Shown here piece by piece: positions 37,736-45,183 of a stretch of DNA of 64,000 nucleotides (the first letter of the stretch is position 1; each line of letters begins with the position of its first letter). Below the pieces are notes generated by a model that saw nothing but the letters and a program-made list of their open reading frames with translations, searched no databases and was not told the origin of the DNA. Source of the DNA: an uncultured Eubacteriales bacterium (lineage in GTDB: Bacteria; Bacillota; Clostridia; Peptostreptococcales; Anaerovoracaceae); the NCBI GenBank assembly GCA_902775345.1, contig CACYLW010000003.1, positions 124,001-188,000 on the forward strand. The letters run 5' to 3'. A program made the position numbers and the translations under genes.

Positions 37736-38566
37736 ATGAAAAGAATACTAACAGTTCAGGATATTTCATGCCTCGGAAAGTGCTCCATCACGATCGCACT
37801 TCCTGTGATTTCCGCACTTGGAGTAGAGTGTGTGATCCTGCCTACGGCAGTACTCTCAAACCATACTCTTTTCAAGAGCTTTACTGTAAAGGATCTGTCT
37901 GATCAGATCATGCCTATCTGCGAAAAGTGGCAGGATGAAGGCGTGGAATTCGATGCGATATATACCGGATATCTGGGAAGTATCGAGCAGATCGACATGA
38001 TGAAAGACCTGTTCAGAACATTCGGAAGCGGTGAGGAGAAACTCATATTCGTCGATCCTGTAATGGCGGACAACGGCAAGCTTTACCCGGCCTTTGACAT
38101 GGAATATGCCCGCAAGAACACCGAGCTCTGCTCATGCGCAGATATGATCGTTCCGAACATCACGGAAGCCTGCATCATGACAGATACGGAATACCGCGAG
38201 GAATACGACGAGGAGTATATCAAGGAGCTGCTTTCCAAAGTGGTCAACCTCGGCGCGCGTATAAGTGTGCTCACCGGCGTTTCTCTCAGCGAGGGAAAGA
38301 CCGGCGTAATGGGCTATGACAGAAAAAAAGATGAATACTATGTATATCAGAATGACAAAATAGGCGCCATGTTCCACGGTACCGGAGACCTCTTCTCCAG
38401 TACGGTGATAGGCGAGGTCATGCACGGAAAGGACTGGAAAGACGCGATGAGGATCGCGGCAGACTACACAGCGCATACGATCAAGGCTACCATGAACGAT
38501 CCTAAGAAGCCATGGTATGGAGTGAACTTTGAGGAGACGATCCCGGCACTCATCAGCATGGAGTAG
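37736..38566 (+). CDS. Pyridoxal/pyridoxamine kinase-like protein (PfkB superfamily)
   Basis: A 276-residue ribokinase-fold kinase. The ATG at 37736 follows GGGGGA with 8-nt spacing. Signatures include VQDISCLGKCSITIALPVISALG at the N-terminus, FVDPVMADNGKLY near residue 107, PNITEACIMT near 135 and the catalytic GTGDLFSS near 218, with the anion-hole Gly and catalytic Asp. This fits PdxY/PdxK-type kinases that phosphorylate B6 vitamers, common in Clostridia as 'pyridoxamine kinase'. The role in B6 salvage is inferred from the family. Confidence 0.88.
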   Translation: MKRILTVQDISCLGKCSITIALPVISALGVECVILPTAVLSNHTLFKSFTVKDLSDQIMPICEKWQDEGVEFDAIYTGYLGSIEQIDMMKDLFRTFGSGEEKLIFVDPVMADNGKLYPAFDMEYARKNTELCSCADMIVPNITEACIMTDTEYREEYDEEYIKELLSKVVNLGARISVLTGVSLSEGKTGVMGYDRKKDEYYVYQNDKIGAMFHGTGDLFSSTVIGEVMHGKDWKDAMRIAADYTAHTIKATMNDPKKPWYGVNFEETIPALISME

Positions 38567-38579
38567 CACTAAATAACAG

Positions 38580-38608
38580 TTGAAGAAAACGGCAGGTCAT
38601 ATTATAAT
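38580..38608 (+). promoter_or_regulatory. Promoter of tRNA-Ala
   Basis: TTGAAG (38580-38585), 17-nt spacer and perfect TATAAT (38603-38608), 30 nt upstream of the tRNA. Confidence 0.75.
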
Positions 38609-38638
38609 AGTCTCCGTGATTATTAAAGACCTTGCTGT

Positions 38639-38714
38639 GGGGCGTTAGCTCAGCTGGGAGAGCGCAAGGTTCGCAATCTTGAGGCCAGGGGTTCGATCCC
38701 CCTACGCTCCACCA
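38639..38714 (+). tRNA. tRNA-Ala (anticodon CGC)
   Basis: The full cloverleaf can be folded. The acceptor GGGGCGT pairs with ACGCTCC and includes the G3:U70 pair that marks alanine tRNAs. The D-stem is GCTC/GAGC. The anticodon arm is CAAGG/TCTTG with loop TTCGCAA, giving anticodon CGC at 38672-38674. The T-arm is AGGGG/CCCCT with TTCGATC. Discriminator A and encoded CCA end at 38714. It reads GCG codons. Confidence 0.95.
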
Positions 38715-38717
38715 CAA

Positions 38718-38748
38718 GACCCGTTGAAATTCAACGGGTCTATTATTT
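38718..38748 (+). terminator. Terminator of tRNA-Ala (copy 1)
   Basis: GACCCGTTGAA and TTCAACGGGTC around a single A form an 11-bp-arm hairpin followed by TATTATTTT. A diverged second copy lies at 39486. Confidence 0.85.
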
Positions 38749-38775
38749 TGGCGGTAGTTAGATGTGATTAGATAT
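38718..38775 (+). repeat. Direct repeat, left copy
   Basis: A 58-nt segment covering the tRNA terminator and downstream sequence (GTTAGATGTGAT) matches 39486-39543 with about 9 mismatches by eye. The copies bracket the toxin-antitoxin remnant. Confidence 0.75.
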
Positions 38776-38813
38776 AGTTGGGTGAGATGTAAGCTAATAA
38801 AAGGAATACCTCA

Positions 38814-38862
38814 TTGACAAGCTAAAGCAAATATGGCAACATATTATCAAAATTATGATAAT
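38814..38862 (+). promoter_or_regulatory. Toxin-antitoxin promoter region and operator
   Basis: A perfect -35 TTGACA lies at 38814-38819; the -10 at 17 nt spacing is weak (CAACAT). ATTATCA (38843-38849) and TGATAAT (38856-38862) form a perfect 7-bp inverted repeat with a 6-nt spacer, 19 nt before the antitoxin start, a likely autoregulatory operator for the Phd/YefM protein. Confidence 0.55.
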
Positions 38863-38881
38863 ATAGTGAAAGGATATAGCC

Positions 38882-39142
38882 ATGATACAGATAAGGCCGG
38901 TTTCAGATCTCAGAAACAAATTTACAGAAATTGAAGCGACTGTTAAAGAAGGCAACCCGGTATACCTGACTAAGAATGGATATGGCTCGATGGTTGTGTT
39001 GAGTCTTGAAGCTTATTCAAGATTAACCTCATATTATGAGATGCTTTTGGACAAGGCTGATTATGCGGCTGAAAATGACTCCAGACGAATGACACATGAG
39101 GAAGTCTTTCGAGGAATAAGGGAGCATATAAATGCCAAATAG
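38882..39142 (+). CDS. Type II antitoxin, Phd/YefM family
   Basis: An 86-residue antitoxin. The N-terminal DNA-binding fold carries RPVSDLRNKFTEIEATVKEG, PVYLTKNGYGSMVVLSLEAY, typical of Phd/YefM. A C-terminal toxin-binding tail (about 55-86) follows. AAAGGA precedes the ATG. The toxin frame begins within its last codons (39132). Since the toxin is frameshifted, the antitoxin now seems to be an orphan that could still repress its own promoter. Confidence 0.9.
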   Translation: MIQIRPVSDLRNKFTEIEATVKEGNPVYLTKNGYGSMVVLSLEAYSRLTSYYEMLLDKADYAAENDSRRMTHEEVFRGIREHINAK

Positions 39143-39460
39143 CAAATACAAGCTCAGATATTTGCCTTTATTTTATGAGGATCTCAACGAAAAGGTCGAG
39201 TATATCGCTTTTGAAAAATCAATCCAACTGCTGCGATCAAGCTTGTAGATGCTGTAGAAGCAGCTATATTGGAAAGACTGCCTATCGCGGAGTCTTTCGA
39301 GACTTATCCTTCTTTGTTTGAAAGAAAGCACCCCTATTACAGGATTTATGTAGACAACTTTATTGTTTTCTATGTGATAATCGATGCCGAAGGGGGTCAA
39401 AAAATAATGGAAGTTCGTCGTTTCCTATATAAAGGGCAGGATAGAGACAGCAGGATATGA
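39132..39460 (+). pseudogene. RelE/ParE-family toxin, frameshifted
   Basis: The frame from ATG 39132 reads MPNSKYKLRYLPLFYEDLNE..YIAFEK, then runs into a stop near 39246. The sequence continues in another frame as NPTAAIKLVDAVEAAILERL and ends RRFLYKGQDRDSRI at 39460. Joining the two gives a normal RelE/ParE protein of about 109 residues. The break is at about 39210-39222 (GAAAAATCAATCC), consistent with loss of one base next to an A-run. It overlaps the antitoxin as in an intact operon. Confidence 0.8.
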
Positions 39461-39485
39461 TTGTAGGGAGCATGGAAAAACATCA

Positions 39486-39543
39486 GACCCGTTGATGTTC
39501 AATGGGTCTATTATTTTGACATTGGTTAGATGTGATCAGGTAT
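39486..39543 (+). repeat. Direct repeat, right copy, including terminator copy 2
   Basis: This is the second copy of the 38718-38775 segment. Its hairpin (GACCCGTTGA, loop TGT, TCAATGGGTC, then TATTATTTT) keeps pairing through a G-T pair and would still terminate transcription. Confidence 0.75.
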
Positions 39544-39573
39544 TATAGTTTTATACGTGAATTTGAAAAAGCT

Positions 39574-39599
39574 TGTAACGAATTGAGGGTTTGCGAGTC
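39574..39599 (+). promoter_or_regulatory. ECF-sigma-type promoter before the sigma gene remnant
   Basis: TGTAAC (39574-39579), then 16 nt, then AGTC (39596-39599, in CGAGTC) resembles ECF-type -35/-10 elements, as expected of an autoregulated sigma operon. The remaining part of 39461-39632 holds only the repeat. Confidence 0.4.
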
Positions 39600-39632
39600 A
39601 TATAAGTAGAAGACTTAAACAGGAGAATGCTG

Positions 39633-40108
39633 ATGGATATTGAAAAGCTGTATCGGGAATATTTCACACCGGTGTACCGTTACACTCTTTCATTGGTGCA
39701 TGATCCTGACATGGCTGAGGAAATTACGCAGGAGACATTCTTCAGAGCGCTGAAGAAGATCAATGACTACCGATAGCGAGGAATCTAAGTTGTGACTCCT
39801 TGAAGAGACAGTCGAAGACAACAGCACTGACAAAGCATGATGATGAATCAGATGATTATGAGCTTCCGGCGGGGAGTGAAAGCAACCCGGAGGAGCAGCT
39901 TCTGCGAAAGCAGACTGCGATGAAGATCCACCGAATTTTGCACGATCTGAAAGAGCCATATAAGGAAGTCTTCCAGCTCAGGACATTCGGAGACCTGAGC
40001 TTTGCAGAGATAGGCGAGCTGTTCGGCAAGAGCGAGAGCTGGGCGAGAGTAACCTATTACCGTTCACGCATGATGATCAAGGAGGAACTCTATGAAGATT
40101 CATTGTAA
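39633..40108 (+). pseudogene. ECF RNA polymerase sigma factor, disrupted
   Basis: AGGAG lies before ATG 39633. Residues 1-47 are sigma region 2 (LYREYFTPVYRYTLSLVHDPDMAEEITQETFFRAL), ending at TAG 39774. In another frame from 39800 the protein continues LKRQSK, then region 4 (PYKEVFQLRTFGDLSFAEIGELFGKSESWARVTYYRSR) to TAA at 40108. About 10-15 codons of the normal junction (the region 2.4 helix) are missing or scrambled between 39774 and 39800. It is therefore probably a non-functional sigma factor. Its 3' end overlaps the anti-sigma gene by 17 nt. Confidence 0.8.
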
Positions 40109-40841
40109 TATAGCAAAAGACCTGATGCCGCTTTATATAGATGATGCACTGTCAGAAGAGAGCAAAGCAGCAGTTGAAGAGCACCTGACAGGCTGCGAGG
40201 GATGCAGAGACTACTATCGCAGAATGCATGGTTCAGAGATCCCTGACGCTGAGGCAGAGGCTGAAGAAGTTCTCAGCAGACTTGATGAGGCCGAGCGGCT
40301 CAAACGACTCAAAAGAAAAATGCGGCTCAAAAGGATCGTAACGATAGCTGCTACTGCTGCCGTAGTCATCCTGATCATTATTGCGGGAGATATTCTTGTC
40401 TTTCATAATCCAAACTACATTCCTTACAATGATACAGGGATCCATATGACAGAGAATGGGGATATGTATGTTGAGAAGCCTTATTACGGCTATAAAGGAG
40501 TGTATTGGGGGAAGGACAGCGAAGGAAACCGTATTGCAGTATTCTTCCTCACAAGCAGTTACTATTCCAGAAACTGGGAAAAGGTATCTGATATCAACGA
40601 GAGGCATGTGATGAGATTCCATGAAACTGAAGATGCAGATGCGGTAGACAAGGTGTATTACCTTCCGGAAAAATATGTGAAGGAAAATAGACTCGATGGA
40701 TTCTTTTCCGCAGGCAGAACCATATTTGACCATATATACTCCCAAAGCAGAAGCCTGAATGAAGAGCAGATGCAGGAAGAAATGAATAAACTGATCTCCG
40801 GGATCGAAGATGAAGCAACACTTGTATGGTCAAAAGAATAG
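40092..40841 (+). CDS. Zinc-finger anti-sigma factor, membrane-anchored
   Basis: A 249-residue protein. The N-terminal zf-HC2 domain has the anti-sigma Hx3Cx2C motif (EEHLTGCEGC, about residues 29-38) plus an upstream His/Cys (KIHCN). A cytoplasmic linker precedes one membrane span (about 79-98). The extracytoplasmic domain (about 100-249) is unrecognised. It overlaps the broken sigma gene, so its cognate partner is gone unless it binds another ECF factor. PrsW at 12.5 kb could be the site-1 protease for such a protein; this is inference. Confidence 0.85.
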   Translation: MKIHCNIAKDLMPLYIDDALSEESKAAVEEHLTGCEGCRDYYRRMHGSEIPDAEAEAEEVLSRLDEAERLKRLKRKMRLKRIVTIAATAAVVILIIIAGDILVFHNPNYIPYNDTGIHMTENGDMYVEKPYYGYKGVYWGKDSEGNRIAVFFLTSSYYSRNWEKVSDINERHVMRFHETEDADAVDKVYYLPEKYVKENRLDGFFSAGRTIFDHIYSQSRSLNEEQMQEEMNKLISGIEDEATLVWSKE

Positions 40842-40950
40842 AGCACCAAATGATTGCAGGCTGAGCGTTTTTGAAGTGGTTGGGTCTGGCTGGAAGTGGT
40901 TGGATGAAATCCCCTACGCACGACGCCCCCAAAGCGTTGAAAAACAGGAT

Positions 40951-41148
40951 CTAAAGTGCAGTCCCTTTTGTCGGGATCGTGAACAGATTCATATCATTGC
41001 CCTCCAGTTCCAGAAGAGCTTTCTTTCGCTGGATTCCTCCACCATATCCGATCAGGCTCCCGTTCGATCCGACCACCCGGTGACATGGCACGATAATGCA
41101 GGTCGAATTTCGGTATGGTAAAATATGAATATATTTACGTAACACCAT
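40951..41148 (-). pseudogene. Methylated-DNA-protein-cysteine methyltransferase, 3' remnant
   Basis: On the minus strand the last 50 or so residues of an Ogt/MGMT protein are preserved: IIVPCHRVVGSNGSLIGYGGG with the acceptor Cys in PCHR, QRKKALLELEG and a normal C-terminus. Everything upstream of the active-site segment is missing. The sequence turns into unrelated DNA at about 41105-41110, where the promoter of the next plus-strand gene begins. It is a truncated, non-functional gene, probably cut by insertion or deletion. Confidence 0.8.
41116..41124 (+). promoter_or_regulatory. Extended -10 promoter of the unknown membrane gene
   Basis: TGGTAAAAT lies 53 nt upstream of the ATG at 41178, close to the ogt breakpoint. 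Confidence 0.4.
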
Positions 41149-41177
41149 GGTAATAAAAAACGTTAAGGAGATATGAA

Positions 41178-42623
41178 ATGTTTGTATCTAAAGAACTGTC
41201 AATGAGAGTAAAGGTTCTTGCATATATTGCTATTTCATCAATATGCATAGGCATATTGTTTTGGCTGATAGGTATTTGCGGTATCGGTTTGAATATGGCT
41301 GGGAAGGATAATTTGTCCATAATGCTTAGTCAGATAAGCAGTACATTCATTGTCCTTTCTCTGACATCCATATTATCTACGGATGTTGGGAATGTTTACT
41401 GGCAGGACATAAAAGACTTTAAATTGATAAAACCTTTCATTTACTGCTTTTATGCTCTGACAACCTATCTGATAACAGCTATGATCCTGTCCATAATAGG
41501 TTTTTTTGCCGGTTCATTAGTTTTACAGATATCATCCTTTGCTTTTTCTGTAATGGTACTGATCGTTTTGACTGTAAGAATGCTAAGTCTGTATTTTGGA
41601 AGGGACTCAATAAAAAACGAACTTCGCTGGGAATACTTTGAAACATTAGTGAAGCATGATCTTAATACACTTAGGGTTTTTGGAATTGAGGAACGCTGTG
41701 ATAATTTTTTAAAGGAATTTGAATGCAGCAATATATATCTGAGCAAACGACAGCTGGATGCTTTAAATAAAATGAAATCCGATTATGGACTTTCTGCGAT
41801 CCTTGATGATTCAGATACTTTCTCAGGCAAACTCAAAACTGAAAGTGAAAAAGTGCAGGATAAGTACGATGAATATACTGGCGGATTGATTGAGAATACT
41901 CTTCAGGCAATAGCAGCAAACGACAGGAGCATAGTCAAGGAAAACATAGACCTTTTGCTAATAACCGAAGATTATGAAACTCTATGGACGATCATGGATA
42001 CATTGATCAAAACCGATCCTGTTTATGCTGTGGAAATCATACATGTAATAACAAGCAGAGCAAGAGGAAAGGATGGTAACCGGAAGCTGTTAGCCCATGC
42101 TCTTGCTTACGCAAAAGCTGCTTTTCATATCATTTTGCAGGAAGGCTGCAGTAATGATTTGATGAAACGCGCAATCCTGAATATGAGAAAAGAAAACAAA
42201 GAAAAAGCAGAAGTGCGTAAATCATTATACAAGTACTATGAAGAAATTCCGGAAGATGAATTGCACAGAATAGAAGAACAATTCAGAAATAAGGCAATGA
42301 TAGACTACTATTTCCCATATACGGAATTGCTGGAGGCATATTCAAATCATGAATATTCATTGTGCGTGCAGATCATCGAAGTGCTGAATGCGATCCATAA
42401 TGAGCAAACGATGGATTTCATGCTGGTTGTAAAAGTAAAACATGGTGAAAATCCGAAATACAGAAATGATATAAATTTTAAATATTTAACAGATGATATA
42501 TGGAATAAACTGGAAAGATTCATAAAAATGGATGAGGATGCGAAAGCAATTCCGGAAGACAAGAAGGATTTATTAAGAAAAATGAGAAATCTCAACGTGT
42601 TATACCGCGGAACTTATTTATAG
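41178..42623 (+). CDS. Four-TM protein with large helical cytoplasmic domain, unknown
   Basis: A 481-residue protein I do not recognise. AAGGAG precedes the ATG. Predicted spans lie at about 12-36, 48-66, 85-108 and 113-137. The remaining 340 residues are soluble, charged and helix-rich, with a Leu/Glu/Lys pattern and no signature motif of nucleases, ATPases or proteases. The gene is visibly more AT-rich than its neighbours (many AAA, ATA, AAT codons), and it starts beside a truncated ogt gene, so acquisition by transfer is likely. Membrane-anchored accessory proteins of this shape occur in defence and signalling loci, but nothing here proves such a role. Confidence 0.75.
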   Translation: MFVSKELSMRVKVLAYIAISSICIGILFWLIGICGIGLNMAGKDNLSIMLSQISSTFIVLSLTSILSTDVGNVYWQDIKDFKLIKPFIYCFYALTTYLITAMILSIIGFFAGSLVLQISSFAFSVMVLIVLTVRMLSLYFGRDSIKNELRWEYFETLVKHDLNTLRVFGIEERCDNFLKEFECSNIYLSKRQLDALNKMKSDYGLSAILDDSDTFSGKLKTESEKVQDKYDEYTGGLIENTLQAIAANDRSIVKENIDLLLITEDYETLWTIMDTLIKTDPVYAVEIIHVITSRARGKDGNRKLLAHALAYAKAAFHIILQEGCSNDLMKRAILNMRKENKEKAEVRKSLYKYYEEIPEDELHRIEEQFRNKAMIDYYFPYTELLEAYSNHEYSLCVQIIEVLNAIHNEQTMDFMLVVKVKHGENPKYRNDINFKYLTDDIWNKLERFIKMDEDAKAIPEDKKDLLRKMRNLNVLYRGTYL

Positions 42624-42666
42624 ATGCCCGGACTGAAAATACCGCATAGTGTAAGAGAAAATAACC

Positions 42667-43146
42667 ATGATCAGTTTTGAAGAAATAACAAACAAAAATA
42701 TCTGGAAAGTATGTGCACTGGAACCCTTTGAAGAACAAAAGGATTTCGTTGCAGAAAATATTCAAAGTCTTGCAGAAGCATATGCTACGAGGAACGAAGG
42801 CAATAATGCATTGCCCCTCGCCGTTTACAATGATGACGATCTAATCGGGTTCATTATGATCGGAAAGGGAACTGTAGGCAACCCAGACGAGAGTGATCTG
42901 ATAAAAGAAAACTACTGCTTCTGGAGATTCATAATCGATAAGAAGTATCAGGGGAAAGGCCTTGGGAAGCAGACAATGGATGCTGCAATGGACTTGATCC
43001 GTACATTTCCTTTTGGCGAAGCAAAAAAAGTATGGTTGTCTTATGAACCCGAAAACACCCGCGCAAGAGACATTTACCAGAAGTACGGATTTGTGGAGAA
43101 TGGAGAAATGTGCGGAAATGAGATCGTTGCAGTGTATGAGTTGTAA
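42667..43146 (+). CDS. GNAT family N-acetyltransferase
   Basis: A 159-residue GNAT protein. The acetyl-CoA loop is KYQGKGLGKQTMDAAM (about residues 99-114, fitting the Q/RxxGxG/A pattern). YEPENTRARDIYQKYGFVENGE follows near the end, like SpeG/Bltd-type spermidine or small-molecule acetyltransferases. The ribosome site is weak (AAGAGA). It lies 43 nt after the unknown membrane gene. The substrate is unknown. Confidence 0.88.
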   Translation: MISFEEITNKNIWKVCALEPFEEQKDFVAENIQSLAEAYATRNEGNNALPLAVYNDDDLIGFIMIGKGTVGNPDESDLIKENYCFWRFIIDKKYQGKGLGKQTMDAAMDLIRTFPFGEAKKVWLSYEPENTRARDIYQKYGFVENGEMCGNEIVAVYEL

Positions 43147-43199
43147 ATCCATGTCGCGAAAGGGATGGCGCTGACGTCAGGTAAAAAGGGGACCGGAAA

Positions 43200-45023
43200 A
43201 TGAAGACTTCATGCTGCAAACTGCTTGCGGTGCTTATGATGTTTCTGCTCACTGCAGCAGGCTTCTGCGGCTGCGCAAATAAGAACGGGAAAGGCCCTGG
43301 CAGTGAGAAGTACAGAAAGTACGCGGATATGACCGCGGAGGAGATAACGGCTTCGCTCACCCTTGAGCAGAAAGCGAACCAGATGGTTATGGCGGCCTGC
43401 TATGACATATCTCCTAAGCAGATGAAAGACAACTGCTTTGGAAGCATTCTTTCAGCCGTGGACGAGCCTGACTGTAAGGGATGGCAGAAAATGACAGATA
43501 AGTTCCAGCGGGCTGCGATAGAGTCGGAAGCGGGGATTCCGTACTTCTACGGAAACGATCAGGTGCACGGTGTGTATGATTGCAAAGGAGCAGTTGTATT
43601 TCCGCATAACATAGGAATTGGCGCGGCAGATGATGAGGACCTGACTTACAGGGTCGGACGCGCGGTGGCTGATGAAGCCATGGTGTGTCACGAGCTGTGG
43701 TGCTACGCTCCTGTTGTTGCTCAGTCAGCGGATCCGCGCTGGGGCAGGACCTATGAGAGCTATGGCTCCGATCCTGATCTGATCATAAGGATGAGTACAG
43801 CGTATACCAAAGGCCTTCAGGACGGAGGCATCGCGGCATGCGCAAAGCACTATCTTGGTGACGGAAATACTAAGATGGGTACAGGAGGAGATCCTCTTGC
43901 TGACAGTCTTATCGACAGAGGCGACGCGATCCTGACAGATGCAGAGATAGCAGAGCTTCTGAGGATATATAAGGCTCAGGTCGACGCGGGAGTGAGATCG
44001 ATCATGCTGAGCCATTCCATGCTCAACGGCGTGAGGATGCACGAAAACAGGGAATACATCGATATACTTAGGAATGAACTCGGGTTCGAGGGAATGATCT
44101 GCGGAGACTGGGATTCGGTCACGTTTACAAGCGGCAAGACCTACTATGATCAGGTGGTGAATGCCGTTAACGCCGGCGTGGACTTGCTCATGGAGGTCAC
44201 CAACCGCGATGATGCCAGAGACATAATAATAGAAGCAGTCGAAAAGGGCGATATCTCCGGGGAGCGCGTGGACGAAGCAGTCCGCAGGATCATACAGTTC
44301 AAGATCGACGAAGGACTGTTCATCGATCCGTTCTGCGAGGAGAGATCGAAGGGTCTGCCTGAACCGGGATGCGACGAGCATCGCGAACTGGCGGAAGAGG
44401 CGGTCGAGAAAAGCCTGGTGCTGGTCAAAAATGATAATGACATTCTGCCGCTGAAGAAAGGGGCCAAGGTCTACATAACCGGTCCTGCCGCAGACAATGA
44501 AGCCGCGCAGTGTGGAGGATGGACGATCGCGTGGCAGGGCAGCCCGCACGATGACATCGATGGAGCAACATCAATTTCAGAAGGCCTTAAACAGAAAGCT
44601 GAGGAGTATGGCCTTACGGTAATAACGGATGAAGCAAAAGCCGCAGACGCGGATATAGTGCTTCTGGCTGTAGGCGAGAAAGCATACGCGGAATGGTATG
44701 GTGACACGGAGGATCCGGATCTTTGCGGAGATTGCGGTCTTGAAGGCAACCGAGAGGCCATCGATAAGGTGAAGACACTCGGAAAGCCGACCGTATGCTG
44801 CATTGTGGCGGGCAGAAACGTGTTCATCGATAAATATGCCAAAGACTGGGACGGCATAGTCATGTGCTATCTTCCGGGTTCAGAAGCGCAGGGGATCACT
44901 GACGTCCTGTGCGGAGGAGCAGAATTCACGGGCAAGCTGCCGAGTCCATGGTATAGTTCCGTAAATCAGATAGGAACAGACGCAGCGTGGCTTGAAGCCG
45001 GCTGGGGTCTGAAACTAAACTAA
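43200..45023 (+). CDS. GH3 family glycoside hydrolase, lipoprotein
   Basis: A 607-residue secreted enzyme. The signal peptide ends in lipobox GFCGC (Cys near residue 25). The GH3 N-domain has KHYLGDGNTKMGTGGDPL near residue 219 and the nucleophile Asp in MICGDWDSV near 303, where most homologues read SDW. A C-terminal GH3 domain (about 390-607) follows. It is probably a beta-glucosidase or related exo-enzyme acting on oligosaccharides at the cell surface. AGGGGA precedes the start. It seems monocistronic; a weak hairpin CAGAC/GTCTG follows. Confidence 0.92.
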   Translation: MKTSCCKLLAVLMMFLLTAAGFCGCANKNGKGPGSEKYRKYADMTAEEITASLTLEQKANQMVMAACYDISPKQMKDNCFGSILSAVDEPDCKGWQKMTDKFQRAAIESEAGIPYFYGNDQVHGVYDCKGAVVFPHNIGIGAADDEDLTYRVGRAVADEAMVCHELWCYAPVVAQSADPRWGRTYESYGSDPDLIIRMSTAYTKGLQDGGIAACAKHYLGDGNTKMGTGGDPLADSLIDRGDAILTDAEIAELLRIYKAQVDAGVRSIMLSHSMLNGVRMHENREYIDILRNELGFEGMICGDWDSVTFTSGKTYYDQVVNAVNAGVDLLMEVTNRDDARDIIIEAVEKGDISGERVDEAVRRIIQFKIDEGLFIDPFCEERSKGLPEPGCDEHRELAEEAVEKSLVLVKNDNDILPLKKGAKVYITGPAADNEAAQCGGWTIAWQGSPHDDIDGATSISEGLKQKAEEYGLTVITDEAKAADADIVLLAVGEKAYAEWYGDTEDPDLCGDCGLEGNREAIDKVKTLGKPTVCCIVAGRNVFIDKYAKDWDGIVMCYLPGSEAQGITDVLCGGAEFTGKLPSPWYSSVNQIGTDAAWLEAGWGLKLN

Positions 45024-45183
45024 ACCATACAGACAAAAAGTCTGCCCTGACCATGATGCCTGCCGCTATACTGATTTAAAGATCCTGGCGGACGGAGTGC
45101 TGGCGGACTGACAGCATCTACTATGCGTAGGTTGTTCCCGGTGCATCCACATATTATCCTGACATCAAAAGGAGGGAATTCTT

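Noticed and set aside
40905-40930. Possible tRNA 3'-end fragment (ATCCCCTACGC) resembling tRNA-Ala
   Set aside because: Only about 11 bases match and neither a T-arm nor a CCA end can be formed; chance similarity is likely.
45027-45045. Hairpin CAGAC/GTCTG after the GH3 gene as a terminator
   Set aside because: The stem is only 5 bp and has no following T-run.
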